Below are positions 14,842 to 21,230 of a stretch of 21,230 bases of DNA, in pieces (the stretch's first letter is position 1; each line of letters starts with the position of its first letter). Source of the DNA: CAZBWE01 sp964495465 (GTDB lineage Bacteria; Planctomycetota; Phycisphaerae; Sedimentisphaerales; Anaerobacaceae). The notes under the pieces were generated by a model. That model did no database searches. It saw only the letters and a program-made list of their open reading frames with translations, and was not told the DNA's origin. The stretch is taken from NCBI GenBank assembly GCA_964495465.1, contig CAZBWE010000040.1:1-21230 (forward strand), given 5' to 3'. The translations under genes were made by a program, and so were the position numbers.

Positions 14842-15821
14842 CTCCACACTCCGTAAATTTCTTTGCCGCAATCCGGGCAACAGCCGTCTTTGAGCACATT
14901 TTGCCTGATTATATAGCGAACACGCTCAATAAGTAACTTCCTGCAATTCGGACAATACGTATTCTCGCCCTCCTCACTCTGGACATTTCCGATATAAACA
15001 AAGTCAAGTCCTTCTTCCATAGCAATCTCACGAGCCATTTCCAACGTCTTCAGTGAAGTTGATGGAAGATGTCTCATTTTGTACTGTGGATAAAAGCCCG
15101 AAAAATGTAATGGCGTCTCTCTGCCAAGGTTCGCTTTTAACCATCGGCAAAGCTGGCGAATCTGCTTAGGTTCATCGTTCAATGTAGGAATAACCAAATT
15201 TGTAACCTCAAGATGTATGCCGCTTGCCTTTGCTATAACCAGAGCATCCAGCACCGGCTTTAAGGTAGCAGAGCACATTTCTCTGTAAAACTTTTCCGTT
15301 ATCCCCTTCAAATCAATGTTAGCCGCATCGACCACCTCAAGCAATCTTTTCCACGGCTCTTCATTTATATAACCGGCCGTCACGAGGACGTTTCGTATGC
15401 TCTCTTCCCGGGCAAGTTTTGATGTATCGTATGTATATTCGTAATAGATAATCGGTTCTGTATAGGTATATGCTATCGACTGGTAATTATTTTCTTTTGC
15501 GATTTTGACAAGCTTTTCAGGCGGACAAATATATGCAGGCGTATCTTCGGGATTGGCCTGAGATATCTCCCAGTTCTGGCAGTTAAGACAATGCAGGTTG
15601 CAGCCGGCAGTAGCGATGGAAAGGATTTGGCTTGCCGGCAGGAAATGAAAAAGCGGCTTTTTCTCTATCGGGTCATCGTGCATTGAGCAGGGATAGCCAT
15701 AAACGACGGTTCGCAGGACTCCGTCAATATTAATTCTAACCCGGCACTCGCCGCTTTGGCCCGGCTCAATCATACACATCTTCGGACATAATTCGCACTG
15801 AACCGTCAACTTTAGCCCCAC
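14838..15821 (-). CDS. amrS: AmmeMemoRadiSam system radical SAM enzyme
   Basis: A 327-residue radical SAM enzyme, cytoplasmic. The cluster motif is TAGCNLHCLNCQNWEIS (Cys74, Cys78, Cys81). N-terminal extra cysteines CELCPKMC and GEC (Cys9, 12, 16, 26) and the segment EKKPLFHFLPASQILSIA are typical of this system's enzyme, as is YTYTEPIIYYEY. A C-terminal zinc-ribbon-like part has YCPNC and CCPDCG. The start is GTG at 15821, with only a weak ribosome site; later starts would lose the N-terminal cysteines. This enzyme is known to co-occur with MEMO and AMMECR1 genes, and it does here, as first gene of the coupled operon. The product it modifies is unknown; the exported partners pose the question of how substrate crosses the membrane. 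Confidence 0.94.
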   Translation of the reverse strand: MGLKLTVQCELCPKMCMIEPGQSGECRVRINIDGVLRTVVYGYPCSMHDDPIEKKPLFHFLPASQILSIATAGCNLHCLNCQNWEISQANPEDTPAYICPPEKLVKIAKENNYQSIAYTYTEPIIYYEYTYDTSKLAREESIRNVLVTAGYINEEPWKRLLEVVDAANIDLKGITEKFYREMCSATLKPVLDALVIAKASGIHLEVTNLVIPTLNDEPKQIRQLCRWLKANLGRETPLHFSGFYPQYKMRHLPSTSLKTLEMAREIAMEEGLDFVYIGNVQSEEGENTYCPNCRKLLIERVRYIIRQNVLKDGCCPDCGKEIYGVWR

Positions 15822-15856
15822 TTTTCACGACATCCAGGTAAATTAAATTTCAGATA

Positions 15857-15862
15857 ATTATA
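15857..15862 (-). promoter_or_regulatory. -10 box for the AmmeMemoRadiSam operon
   Basis: TATAAT on the minus strand, within TATTATAAT. Transcription would begin near 15850, about 29 bases before the GTG at 15821. No clear -35 box at standard spacing. It is in the shared 136-base gap with the divergent polX gene. Confidence 0.45.
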
Positions 15863-15922
15863 ATACATTTCTACAATTTATATAACCGGAAAGCCATTAC
15901 ATATATACGAAAAAATAATTGC

Positions 15923-15950
15923 TTTGATTTTATCACCGCCGGTTTATAAT
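15923..15950 (+). promoter_or_regulatory. Promoter of polX, giving a leaderless mRNA
   Basis: TTTGAT (15923-15928) and TATAAT (15945-15950) are 16 bases apart. The ATG at 15958 lies 7 bases after the -10 box, just where transcription should start. No ribosome site precedes the ATG, consistent with leaderless translation. Confidence 0.55.
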
Positions 15951-15957
15951 CTAATCT

Positions 15958-17685
15958 ATGAAAAACGGTATTCTAAGCGGGCTTTTTGAGCAGATGGCGG
16001 ATATTATGGAAATCCTCGGCGAGGACCAATTCCGCATTAATACCTACCGCAAAGTAGGTCGCATCATCGGTGATATGCCAACCGATGTCGAAACACAACT
16101 TGCAACAGGCGAGCTTGCGAAAATACCCGGTATCGGAAAATCAAGTATTGCCAAGATTGAAGAATTTGTCCGAACCGGCTCCATAACCGCTCACAAAGAA
16201 CTTCTTAAAAAAATCCCTCAAACATTGTTAGAGCTGCTTACAATACCCGGCATAGGTCCCAAAAGCGTCCGGGCAGTCTATGAGAACCTGAATGTTAAAA
16301 CCATCGCCGAGCTGAAAGAGGCAATTACCTCCGGCTCTCTGGCAGAGCTGCCCGGCTTCGGCGATAAAAAAGCTGAGGTTATCGCACGAGGCATTGAATT
16401 TCTCGAAAAGTCAACCGGCAGAATACGGCTCGACCAGGCAATGCAGGCGGCTTATATTGTCGCCACATTTCTTAAGCAGCTACCCGGCATTGAAAAAATC
16501 CAGAATGCCGGCTCGCTCCGACGTCGTGTCGAAACCATCGGCGATGTCGATATCCTCGTCGCAGCCAAAAACGGCAAAAAAATCATCGATGCATTTACCA
16601 ACGCAGGATTCGTCCAAGAGGTCCTCGCTGCCGGACCAACAAAGGGCTCTGTCATCATCCAAACCGAAACCGTTCCCGTCCACGTTGATGTACGCGTTGT
16701 GCCCAAAAAGAGCTTCGGCGCAGCTTCTCAATACTTCACTGGCTCAAAGCAGCACAATGTCCGGCTCAGAGAAATCGCCGTAAAGGCAAAACTGAAACTG
16801 AACGAATACGGCCTGTTCAAAAAAGATAAAATGATTGCAGGTGCAAATGAAGAAGAAATCTATCAAACGCTCGGCCTGGATTTCACCAACCCTTTTTTAC
16901 GCGAAGACCGCGGTGAAATTGAAGCAGCAATGAAACACACCCTGCCCGAACTAATCAAATTTGAAGATATCAAAGGCGACTTTCACGTCCATACAAAAGA
17001 ATCCGACGGCAATGCAACCATACCCGAACTTGCGCAGGTCGCAAAAGATATGGGCTATAAATATATCTGCATTACGGACCACTCGAAATCGTCGGCAATT
17101 GCCAACGGCTTATCAGCCAAACAACTTACCAACCAAATCAAGCAAATCAGAAAAATGAACGAAAAACTCAAAGGCATCACCATCTTCGCTGGAACAGAGG
17201 TTGATATCCTTGCCGACGGCTCTTTGGATTTTGATAATAAATTATTAGCTGACCTTGACTTTGTAATAGCCGCGATACATTCCGGCCTGACCGGTCCGCG
17301 AGAAAAGGTAACTATGCGGACACTCAAAGCTATGGACAATCCATACATCAACTGCATCGCCCACCCGACGGGTCGGCTGATTGGCCAGCGAGAGCCGATG
17401 GATATCGATATGGCCGCAGTAATCAAACAAGCCGCTCAAACACACACCGCTCTGGAGGTAAACGCAAATCCCTGGCGTCTGGACCTGAAAGACGCACACT
17501 GCAAAATGGCAATAGAGGCGAAAGTTATGCTGGCTATCGGTTCCGATGCTCACAGCACCGCCGGCCTTGGCCTGATGGGCTACGGTGTTGCAACCGCCGC
17601 CCGCGGCTGGGCAACTAAAAACGATATACTCAACACTCTCTCGCCGGCAAAACTAAAAAACTTCGTTAAAACCAAAAGGCCATAG
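15958..17685 (+). CDS. polX: DNA polymerase X with PHP domain (PolX)
   Basis: A 575-residue gap-filling DNA polymerase of the bacterial PolX type, used in base-excision repair. Residues 1-150 hold helix-hairpin-helix parts with PGIG at 57-60 and 97-100 and LPGFGDKKAE near 131-140. The polymerase active site has GSLRRRVETIGDVDIL with the metal-binding Asp196 and Asp198, and the third Asp is in VDVRVV (Asp244). From about 335 the PHP domain starts: GDFHVHTKESDG (His343, His345), CITDHSKSS (Asp374, His375), IHSGL, IAHPTGR, LEVNANPWRLD and GSDAHST, all metal-binding positions kept, so 3'-5' exonuclease or phosphatase activity is likely. The full length agrees with the family. The gene starts at its own apparent transcription start. 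The THEP1-type NTPase gene follows after 9 bases. Confidence 0.95.
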   Translation: MKNGILSGLFEQMADIMEILGEDQFRINTYRKVGRIIGDMPTDVETQLATGELAKIPGIGKSSIAKIEEFVRTGSITAHKELLKKIPQTLLELLTIPGIGPKSVRAVYENLNVKTIAELKEAITSGSLAELPGFGDKKAEVIARGIEFLEKSTGRIRLDQAMQAAYIVATFLKQLPGIEKIQNAGSLRRRVETIGDVDILVAAKNGKKIIDAFTNAGFVQEVLAAGPTKGSVIIQTETVPVHVDVRVVPKKSFGAASQYFTGSKQHNVRLREIAVKAKLKLNEYGLFKKDKMIAGANEEEIYQTLGLDFTNPFLREDRGEIEAAMKHTLPELIKFEDIKGDFHVHTKESDGNATIPELAQVAKDMGYKYICITDHSKSSAIANGLSAKQLTNQIKQIRKMNEKLKGITIFAGTEVDILADGSLDFDNKLLADLDFVIAAIHSGLTGPREKVTMRTLKAMDNPYINCIAHPTGRLIGQREPMDIDMAAVIKQAAQTHTALEVNANPWRLDLKDAHCKMAIEAKVMLAIGSDAHSTAGLGLMGYGVATAARGWATKNDILNTLSPAKLKNFVKTKRP

Positions 17686-17694
17686 CTTGCACTT

Positions 17695-18240
17695 ATGAAA
17701 TCCAACTCTGCCAAAATCTTACTGACCGGCCTGCCGGGCTGCGGTAAAACGACCGCAGTTATGAAAATAATTTCCGGTCTCGACTCCAAAAGAACCGCCG
17801 GTTTTTATACGCAGGAAATTCGCGAAGGAAATACCCGTAAAGGTTTTAGCTGGAGCCGTCTTGACGGCCCTACCGGCATACTCGCTCACGTAAATACCAA
17901 ATCTCCCTGTAAAGTTGGCAAATACGGCGTAGATGTTGCCGGCTTTGAAAAATCTGTTGTTCCAATTATAGACATCGACCGCAGCGATGCAGAATTATTT
18001 GTCATTGATGAGATTGGCAAAATGGAGTGCTTTTCCAAAAAGTTCGTAACCGCTATCCGCCTGCTCTTTTCATCTGACAAATCCGTCTTAGCTACTGTAG
18101 CCCAAAAAGGTAAAGGCCTAATCTCCGAGATAAAAAATTATCCCGGCGCAAAACTATTTAATTTGACGCATCCGAATTATGATAAGACAATAACTGAAAT
18201 TTTGCAAGTCCTGTCATTTTTGAAAAACGCTTCATGCTAA
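17695..18240 (+). CDS. Nucleoside-triphosphatase, THEP1 family
   Basis: A 181-residue protein with P-loop TGLPGCGKTT (residues 11-20) near the N-terminus and Walker B LFVIDEIGKME. The stretch GFYTQEIREGNTRKGFSWSRLDGP is the typical THEP1 segment after the first helix. Members hydrolyse nucleoside triphosphates with broad choice, and are distantly linked to nucleotide kinases; their biological role is not clear. The family is most common in archaea and thermophiles. It starts 9 bases after polX without a strong ribosome site, so it probably relies on readthrough from that gene. A DNA repair or nucleotide pool role is a guess from context. Cytoplasmic. Confidence 0.88.
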   Translation: MKSNSAKILLTGLPGCGKTTAVMKIISGLDSKRTAGFYTQEIREGNTRKGFSWSRLDGPTGILAHVNTKSPCKVGKYGVDVAGFEKSVVPIIDIDRSDAELFVIDEIGKMECFSKKFVTAIRLLFSSDKSVLATVAQKGKGLISEIKNYPGAKLFNLTHPNYDKTITEILQVLSFLKNASC

Positions 18241-18314
18241 TAGAACTTTTGACAGATGAATACCATTATTACCTTTTTTTGATAGCGATAAACATGAGAA
18301 AGGAGAGTTTAGTA

Positions 18315-19010
18315 ATGCTAATGCGTAATTACCCGCGATACGGAACAATCATTGTGTTCATCCTATTTGCGTTATTTGCAGCCAGTGCAACTCCGAGACA
18401 ACAACCAGTTACTGTTCTTGGAAAGGTAACAGATGAAACAGGAAAACCTTTAGCCGGAGTCGAATGGTATATCAGCGCAATCGAGGAATGGCATGAGGGA
18501 AATTGGCAATTGGTTTTCCATAGCGGTTTATCTCGTAAATGTACCACCGATGAGCAGGGTCGGTTTGAAATTACGTTTCATGAAAAACACAGATATGACT
18601 TGGTATTTGACAAATGGGAGTACGGCCCAGCATTCTTATATCAGATTTCCGCAGACTCTCCAGAGATACATGTAGTGATGAGAAAAGGTTTACCTCTTCG
18701 AGGGGTTGTTACACGCTTGGGTTCAGGGAAGCCCTGTTTTCGTGCCACAATAGTAGAATTGCTTTTGCCGACCAGAGACTTCTGGTTTAAGAAAAGCGCA
18801 TCTGTGGGTCCTGATGGGAAATTCCAATTTTTCGTGTGTACTCCGCCTTGCCCGCCCAATTGGTATGGGCTGCCACCCAAGTGGCAGCTTGTCTGTGCCA
18901 GCGAAGTAGTGGAAATCGATGTGCTTGAAGGAGAACCTGTAGAGGAAATCCTCTTTCAAATAGACGTTAAAGTAAGTCGGCAACCCCCTCAAAACGCTGA
19001 TAAAAAATGA
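18315..19010 (+). CDS. Exported protein with carboxypeptidase-regulatory-like domain
   Basis: The frame opens at 18234, but the ATG at 18315 follows an AAAGGAG site at 9-base spacing and begins a proper signal peptide (MLMRNYPRYGTIIVFILFAL, then FAASA). The mature part starts near residue 27. Residues about 33-90 form a carboxypeptidase regulatory-like, transthyretin-type beta-sandwich (VLGKVTDETGKPLAGVEWYI with CTTDEQGRFEITF). A second similar repeat may follow at LRGVVTRLGSGKPCFRATIV and VGPDGKFQFFV. This kind of domain is common in surface proteins of Planctomycetes, where it acts as a structural or binding unit rather than an enzyme. There are six or so cysteines, so disulfides are possible. 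The gene lies 74 bases after the NTPase gene. Function unknown. Confidence 0.78.
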   Translation: MLMRNYPRYGTIIVFILFALFAASATPRQQPVTVLGKVTDETGKPLAGVEWYISAIEEWHEGNWQLVFHSGLSRKCTTDEQGRFEITFHEKHRYDLVFDKWEYGPAFLYQISADSPEIHVVMRKGLPLRGVVTRLGSGKPCFRATIVELLLPTRDFWFKKSASVGPDGKFQFFVCTPPCPPNWYGLPPKWQLVCASEVVEIDVLEGEPVEEILFQIDVKVSRQPPQNADKK

Positions 19011-19067
19011 TCTCTGAAATTTCACATATTCTGAAAAATACTAAACCAGCAGATACGGGCATTAAAA

Positions 19068-19652
19068 GTGAGTGAGATAATAAATCTACCCCTGCCGAAT
19101 CAGGATGGCGAAATGCCTCTGGAAAAAGCGATCGCTATTCGGCGTTCCCGGCGCAAATTTCTGCCACAGCCGCTTACGCTCGAGCAAATCAGCCAGCTAT
19201 GCTGGGCAGCGCAGGGCCAGGAGCACGGCAGCAGGTATCGCACCACACCCTCAGCGGGAGCCACATATCCTCTGGAGCTTTTCATTGTAACTATCGATGG
19301 GCTCTTTCATTATTTACCTGCCGGCCATACACTTAAAAAAAATTCCGACCAAGACCTGCGAACAGAACTTTCAACCGCCGCCTGGGGGCAGGGATTTGTC
19401 GAAGCTGCCCCTGTAACGCTTGTCTTCGCTGCCGAATTCAGCAGAACTACAAATCACTATGGCAAGCGAGGTGTCCGTTACGTATATATGGAGGCCGGCC
19501 ACGCCGCACAGAACGTCCATCTGCAGGCCGAATCTTTAGGACTTGGCTCTGTCGCCATTGGTGCCTTTGACGATAACTCTGTCAGTGAAGTTCTGACTCT
19601 GCCGGAGAACCTTGAACCTGTATATATGGTCTCAGTGGGCTATTACAAATAA
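19068..19652 (+). CDS. SagB-type nitroreductase-like oxidoreductase
   Basis: A 194-residue FMN-dependent nitroreductase-fold protein of the SagB/ThcOx type. Typical parts are INLPLPNQDGEMPLEKAIAI and RRSRRKFL at the N-terminus, LTLEQISQLCWAAQG, TTPSAGATYPLELFIV (the FMN-binding loop), and the C-terminal EAGHAAQNVHLQAESLGLGS with an ending PVYMVSVGYYK. In peptide toxin clusters the relatives oxidise azoline rings, but here no YcaO cyclodehydratase or precursor peptide is nearby, so it is more likely a stand-alone oxidoreductase. The start is GTG at 19068; the next ATG (19113) would remove the conserved LPLP segment. Ribosome site weak. Separated from the previous gene by 57 bases, possibly same transcript. 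Confidence 0.88.
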   Translation: MSEIINLPLPNQDGEMPLEKAIAIRRSRRKFLPQPLTLEQISQLCWAAQGQEHGSRYRTTPSAGATYPLELFIVTIDGLFHYLPAGHTLKKNSDQDLRTELSTAAWGQGFVEAAPVTLVFAAEFSRTTNHYGKRGVRYVYMEAGHAAQNVHLQAESLGLGSVAIGAFDDNSVSEVLTLPENLEPVYMVSVGYYK

Positions 19653-19768
19653 TCTGAGAAAAAACCAATATCACCAGATTGGGCCACATTCGAAATCTTT
19701 TAAGCAAAAACCTGATTCAAGCTCACCCCGGATACAACACAAAAAAATACCAAAAGCTTTGTGACGGC

Positions 19769-21187
19769 TCAAGTCAATTCACCGAAGAGTGTTAAAGGTG
19801 ATGTTTTTGTTATTTTGACTTTAGCAAAATCACCTGCCAAAGATTCAGGGCCGTTAAAGACCACTATGTAATCAGTCGCAGTTCTCCCAACCAGTTGCGG
19901 TTCACCGTCAAATCGTATCACGGGCTTCCAGCCCGTGATACCACGGCCAGGATGGCCGTGGTACGTGAGATGCGGCTTTTTACTTAATCCTTCGACCATT
20001 ACCTTTAATTCCTTACCCAGAAAGTCCCGGCTCAGCTCATCGCTTATCTTTTCCTGCACGCTGAGTAATTCCATATTCCGCTTTTTCTTTTCTTCCATAG
20101 GGATATTATCTTCCATCCTTTTATCTGCTATCGTATCCGGCCGAGGCGAGTATTTGAAAATAAAGCAATTTTTGTATCGCGCTTTCTTAACAAGTTCTAC
20201 AGTATCTCTGAAATCTTTTTCGGTTTCGCCTGGAAAGCCGACTATAAAATCGCCTGAAAGCGCTATACCCGGCACAACCTCTTTCGCTCTTTGAAGCAGC
20301 CCAAGATACTCAGCGGACGTATAGTGCCGATTCATTGCACGAAGGATTTTATCTGAGCCGCTCTGAGCCGGCAAATGCAGATAATTACACACCTTCGGCA
20401 AACCAGCCATAGCCCGTAAAATCTCGTCAAAAAATTCCTCTGCTGGATAGCTGGTAACAAATCTGAGCCATTCAATCCCTCCAACATCGCTCACCATCTC
20501 AAGTAAATCAGCCAGACAATATGTTTTGTCGCCGCTTGTGTATTTGTATGCATTTACTCTTTGTCCAAGAAGCGTTACTTGCTTTACTCCTGTATCAGCT
20601 AATTTTCTTATCTGCTCGATTATTGCTTCAGGCGGCCGGGAAATCTCCGGCCCGCGCACGTAAGGAACAATACAATAGCTGCAGAACTTATCACAGCCGC
20701 GCATCACCCGCACATAGGCCTGAGCCGGTATTTGCTTATCCTCAATCCCATAGGCAGACTCGAACCCATCGAGTGCTTGATTTTGACTCTCTGATTTTTC
20801 ACGTATCTTTTCTGTTACCGCCAGGCATTTTTGCTTTTTTTGTAGGGCTTGCATCACCAGCTCGATTATTTGCGGTATCTGTGCTGGGCCGCAGACTATA
20901 TCGACTACATCGTGTTCGAGCATTCTATCACCGAGCCGCTGGGCCATACAGCCGATTACACCGACCACTATATCTGGCCGGCTCTCCTTAATGTGTTTTA
21001 GATGTCCCAGATGCGAGAGCGCCCTCTGCTCCGCATGCTCGCGGACAGAGCACGTATTTATCAAAACTACATCAGATTCCTTGACCTTGGTTGTTATATC
21101 GAATCCCGCCTGATTGAGTGCAGAACTCACCAGCGCTGTATCCAGCTTGTTCATCTGGCACCCAAAGGTTTGGATAAATGCTTTCAT
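19769..21187 (-). CDS. miaB: tRNA-2-methylthio-N6-dimethylallyladenosine synthase MiaB
   Basis: Adds a methylthio group to i6A37 of tRNAs. The N-terminal UPF0004 cluster cysteines are Cys10 (QTFGCQMN), Cys46 (INTCSVRE) and Cys80 (VIGCMAQR). The radical SAM cluster is RGCDKFCSYCIVPYVRG (Cys165, Cys169, Cys172). FVTSYPAEE and LHLPAQSGSDKILRAMNRHY are typical. The C-terminal TRAM domain begins near 390 (KVMVEGLSKK) and resumes at QLVGRTATDYIVVF, but between the two lie about 26 residues (PHLTYHGHPGRGITGWKPVI and FDGEP), where the family usually has about four. This insertion is encoded by a double palindrome (19915-19963) and keeps the frame. The gene begins with ATG at 21187 and has no cotranscribed neighbour in view. 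Total 472 residues. Confidence 0.95.
   Translation of the reverse strand: MKAFIQTFGCQMNKLDTALVSSALNQAGFDITTKVKESDVVLINTCSVREHAEQRALSHLGHLKHIKESRPDIVVGVIGCMAQRLGDRMLEHDVVDIVCGPAQIPQIIELVMQALQKKQKCLAVTEKIREKSESQNQALDGFESAYGIEDKQIPAQAYVRVMRGCDKFCSYCIVPYVRGPEISRPPEAIIEQIRKLADTGVKQVTLLGQRVNAYKYTSGDKTYCLADLLEMVSDVGGIEWLRFVTSYPAEEFFDEILRAMAGLPKVCNYLHLPAQSGSDKILRAMNRHYTSAEYLGLLQRAKEVVPGIALSGDFIVGFPGETEKDFRDTVELVKKARYKNCFIFKYSPRPDTIADKRMEDNIPMEEKKKRNMELLSVQEKISDELSRDFLGKELKVMVEGLSKKPHLTYHGHPGRGITGWKPVIRFDGEPQLVGRTATDYIVVFNGPESLAGDFAKVKITKTSPLTLFGELT
19915..19963 (-). repeat. Double palindrome inserted in frame in the TRAM domain of miaB
   Basis: Two adjoining perfect inverted repeats. GTATCACGGGCT (19915-19926), loop TCC, AGCCCGTGATAC (19930-19941) has a 12-base stem. 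TACCACGGCCA (19939-19949), loop GGA, TGGCCGTGGTA (19953-19963) has an 11-base stem, and the two share TAC. It looks like a REP-like mobile element, read in frame as TYHGHPGRGITGWKPVI (near residues 409-425). Confidence 0.82.
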
Positions 21188-21230
21188 AGTATTGCTCTTA
21201 AGTACTTAGCGCCATAACCCTTATTATGCA

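Noticed and set aside
19068..19652. Ribosomal peptide (azoline) biosynthesis cluster around the SagB-type protein
   Set aside because: No YcaO protein, precursor peptide or transporter is in the neighbouring sequence.

Overview
The window reads as a bacterial chromosome of moderate G+C with short intergenic gaps, TATAAT-type promoters and Shine-Dalgarno sites. The gene set suggests a Planctomycetes/Phycisphaerae-type bacterium: an ECF sigma factor with an anti-sigma-like partner, PolX, pyruvoyl arginine decarboxylase with a deoxyhypusine-synthase-like protein, and AmmeMemoRadiSam genes. That placement is inference; there is no rRNA or other marker here. No tRNA, rRNA, CRISPR array, transposase or phage gene was seen.

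Layout. 1-1188 (minus): an ECF sigma factor followed by a truncated membrane protein, probably its anti-sigma factor. 1277-2693 (plus): a promoter, a SixA-like phosphatase and a PflX-like radical SAM enzyme, closed by a terminator. 2801-3322 (minus): a coiled-coil lipoprotein. 3356-5835 (minus): a polyamine operon running arginine decarboxylase, agmatinase, then deoxyhypusine-synthase-like protein, which would take arginine to agmatine to putrescine to, probably, homospermidine. 6020-7048: a DUF72 protein and a small DUF2905 membrane protein, divergent. 7049-7350: non-coding, with small hairpins. 7351-8902 (plus): a DksA/TraR-like protein overlapping an uncharacterised P-loop protein. 9006-9065 (plus): a 19-residue Lys-rich peptide gene with a strong ribosome site and a perfect terminator.

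9215-15821 (minus) is the most unusual part: a tightly coupled four-gene operon in the order AmmeMemoRadiSam radical SAM enzyme, small twin-arginine protein, membrane-anchored MEMO-AMMECR1 fusion, and a 1294-residue membrane protein. The last joins a spermidine-synthase-like module to a NosR-like module (FMN-binding domain plus polyferredoxin-type membrane domain). Stop and start codons overlap or abut at every junction. This suggests AmmeMemoRadiSam chemistry linked to membrane electron transfer outside the cytoplasm.

15958-19652 (plus) carries PolX (apparently leaderless), a THEP1-type NTPase, an exported carboxypeptidase-regulatory-like protein and a SagB-type nitroreductase. 19769-21187 (minus) is miaB.

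A theme across the window is palindromic DNA inside genes, kept in frame: two related copies in the giant fusion gene, a double palindrome in the TRAM domain of miaB, and a smaller one in the 3' end of the agmatinase gene.
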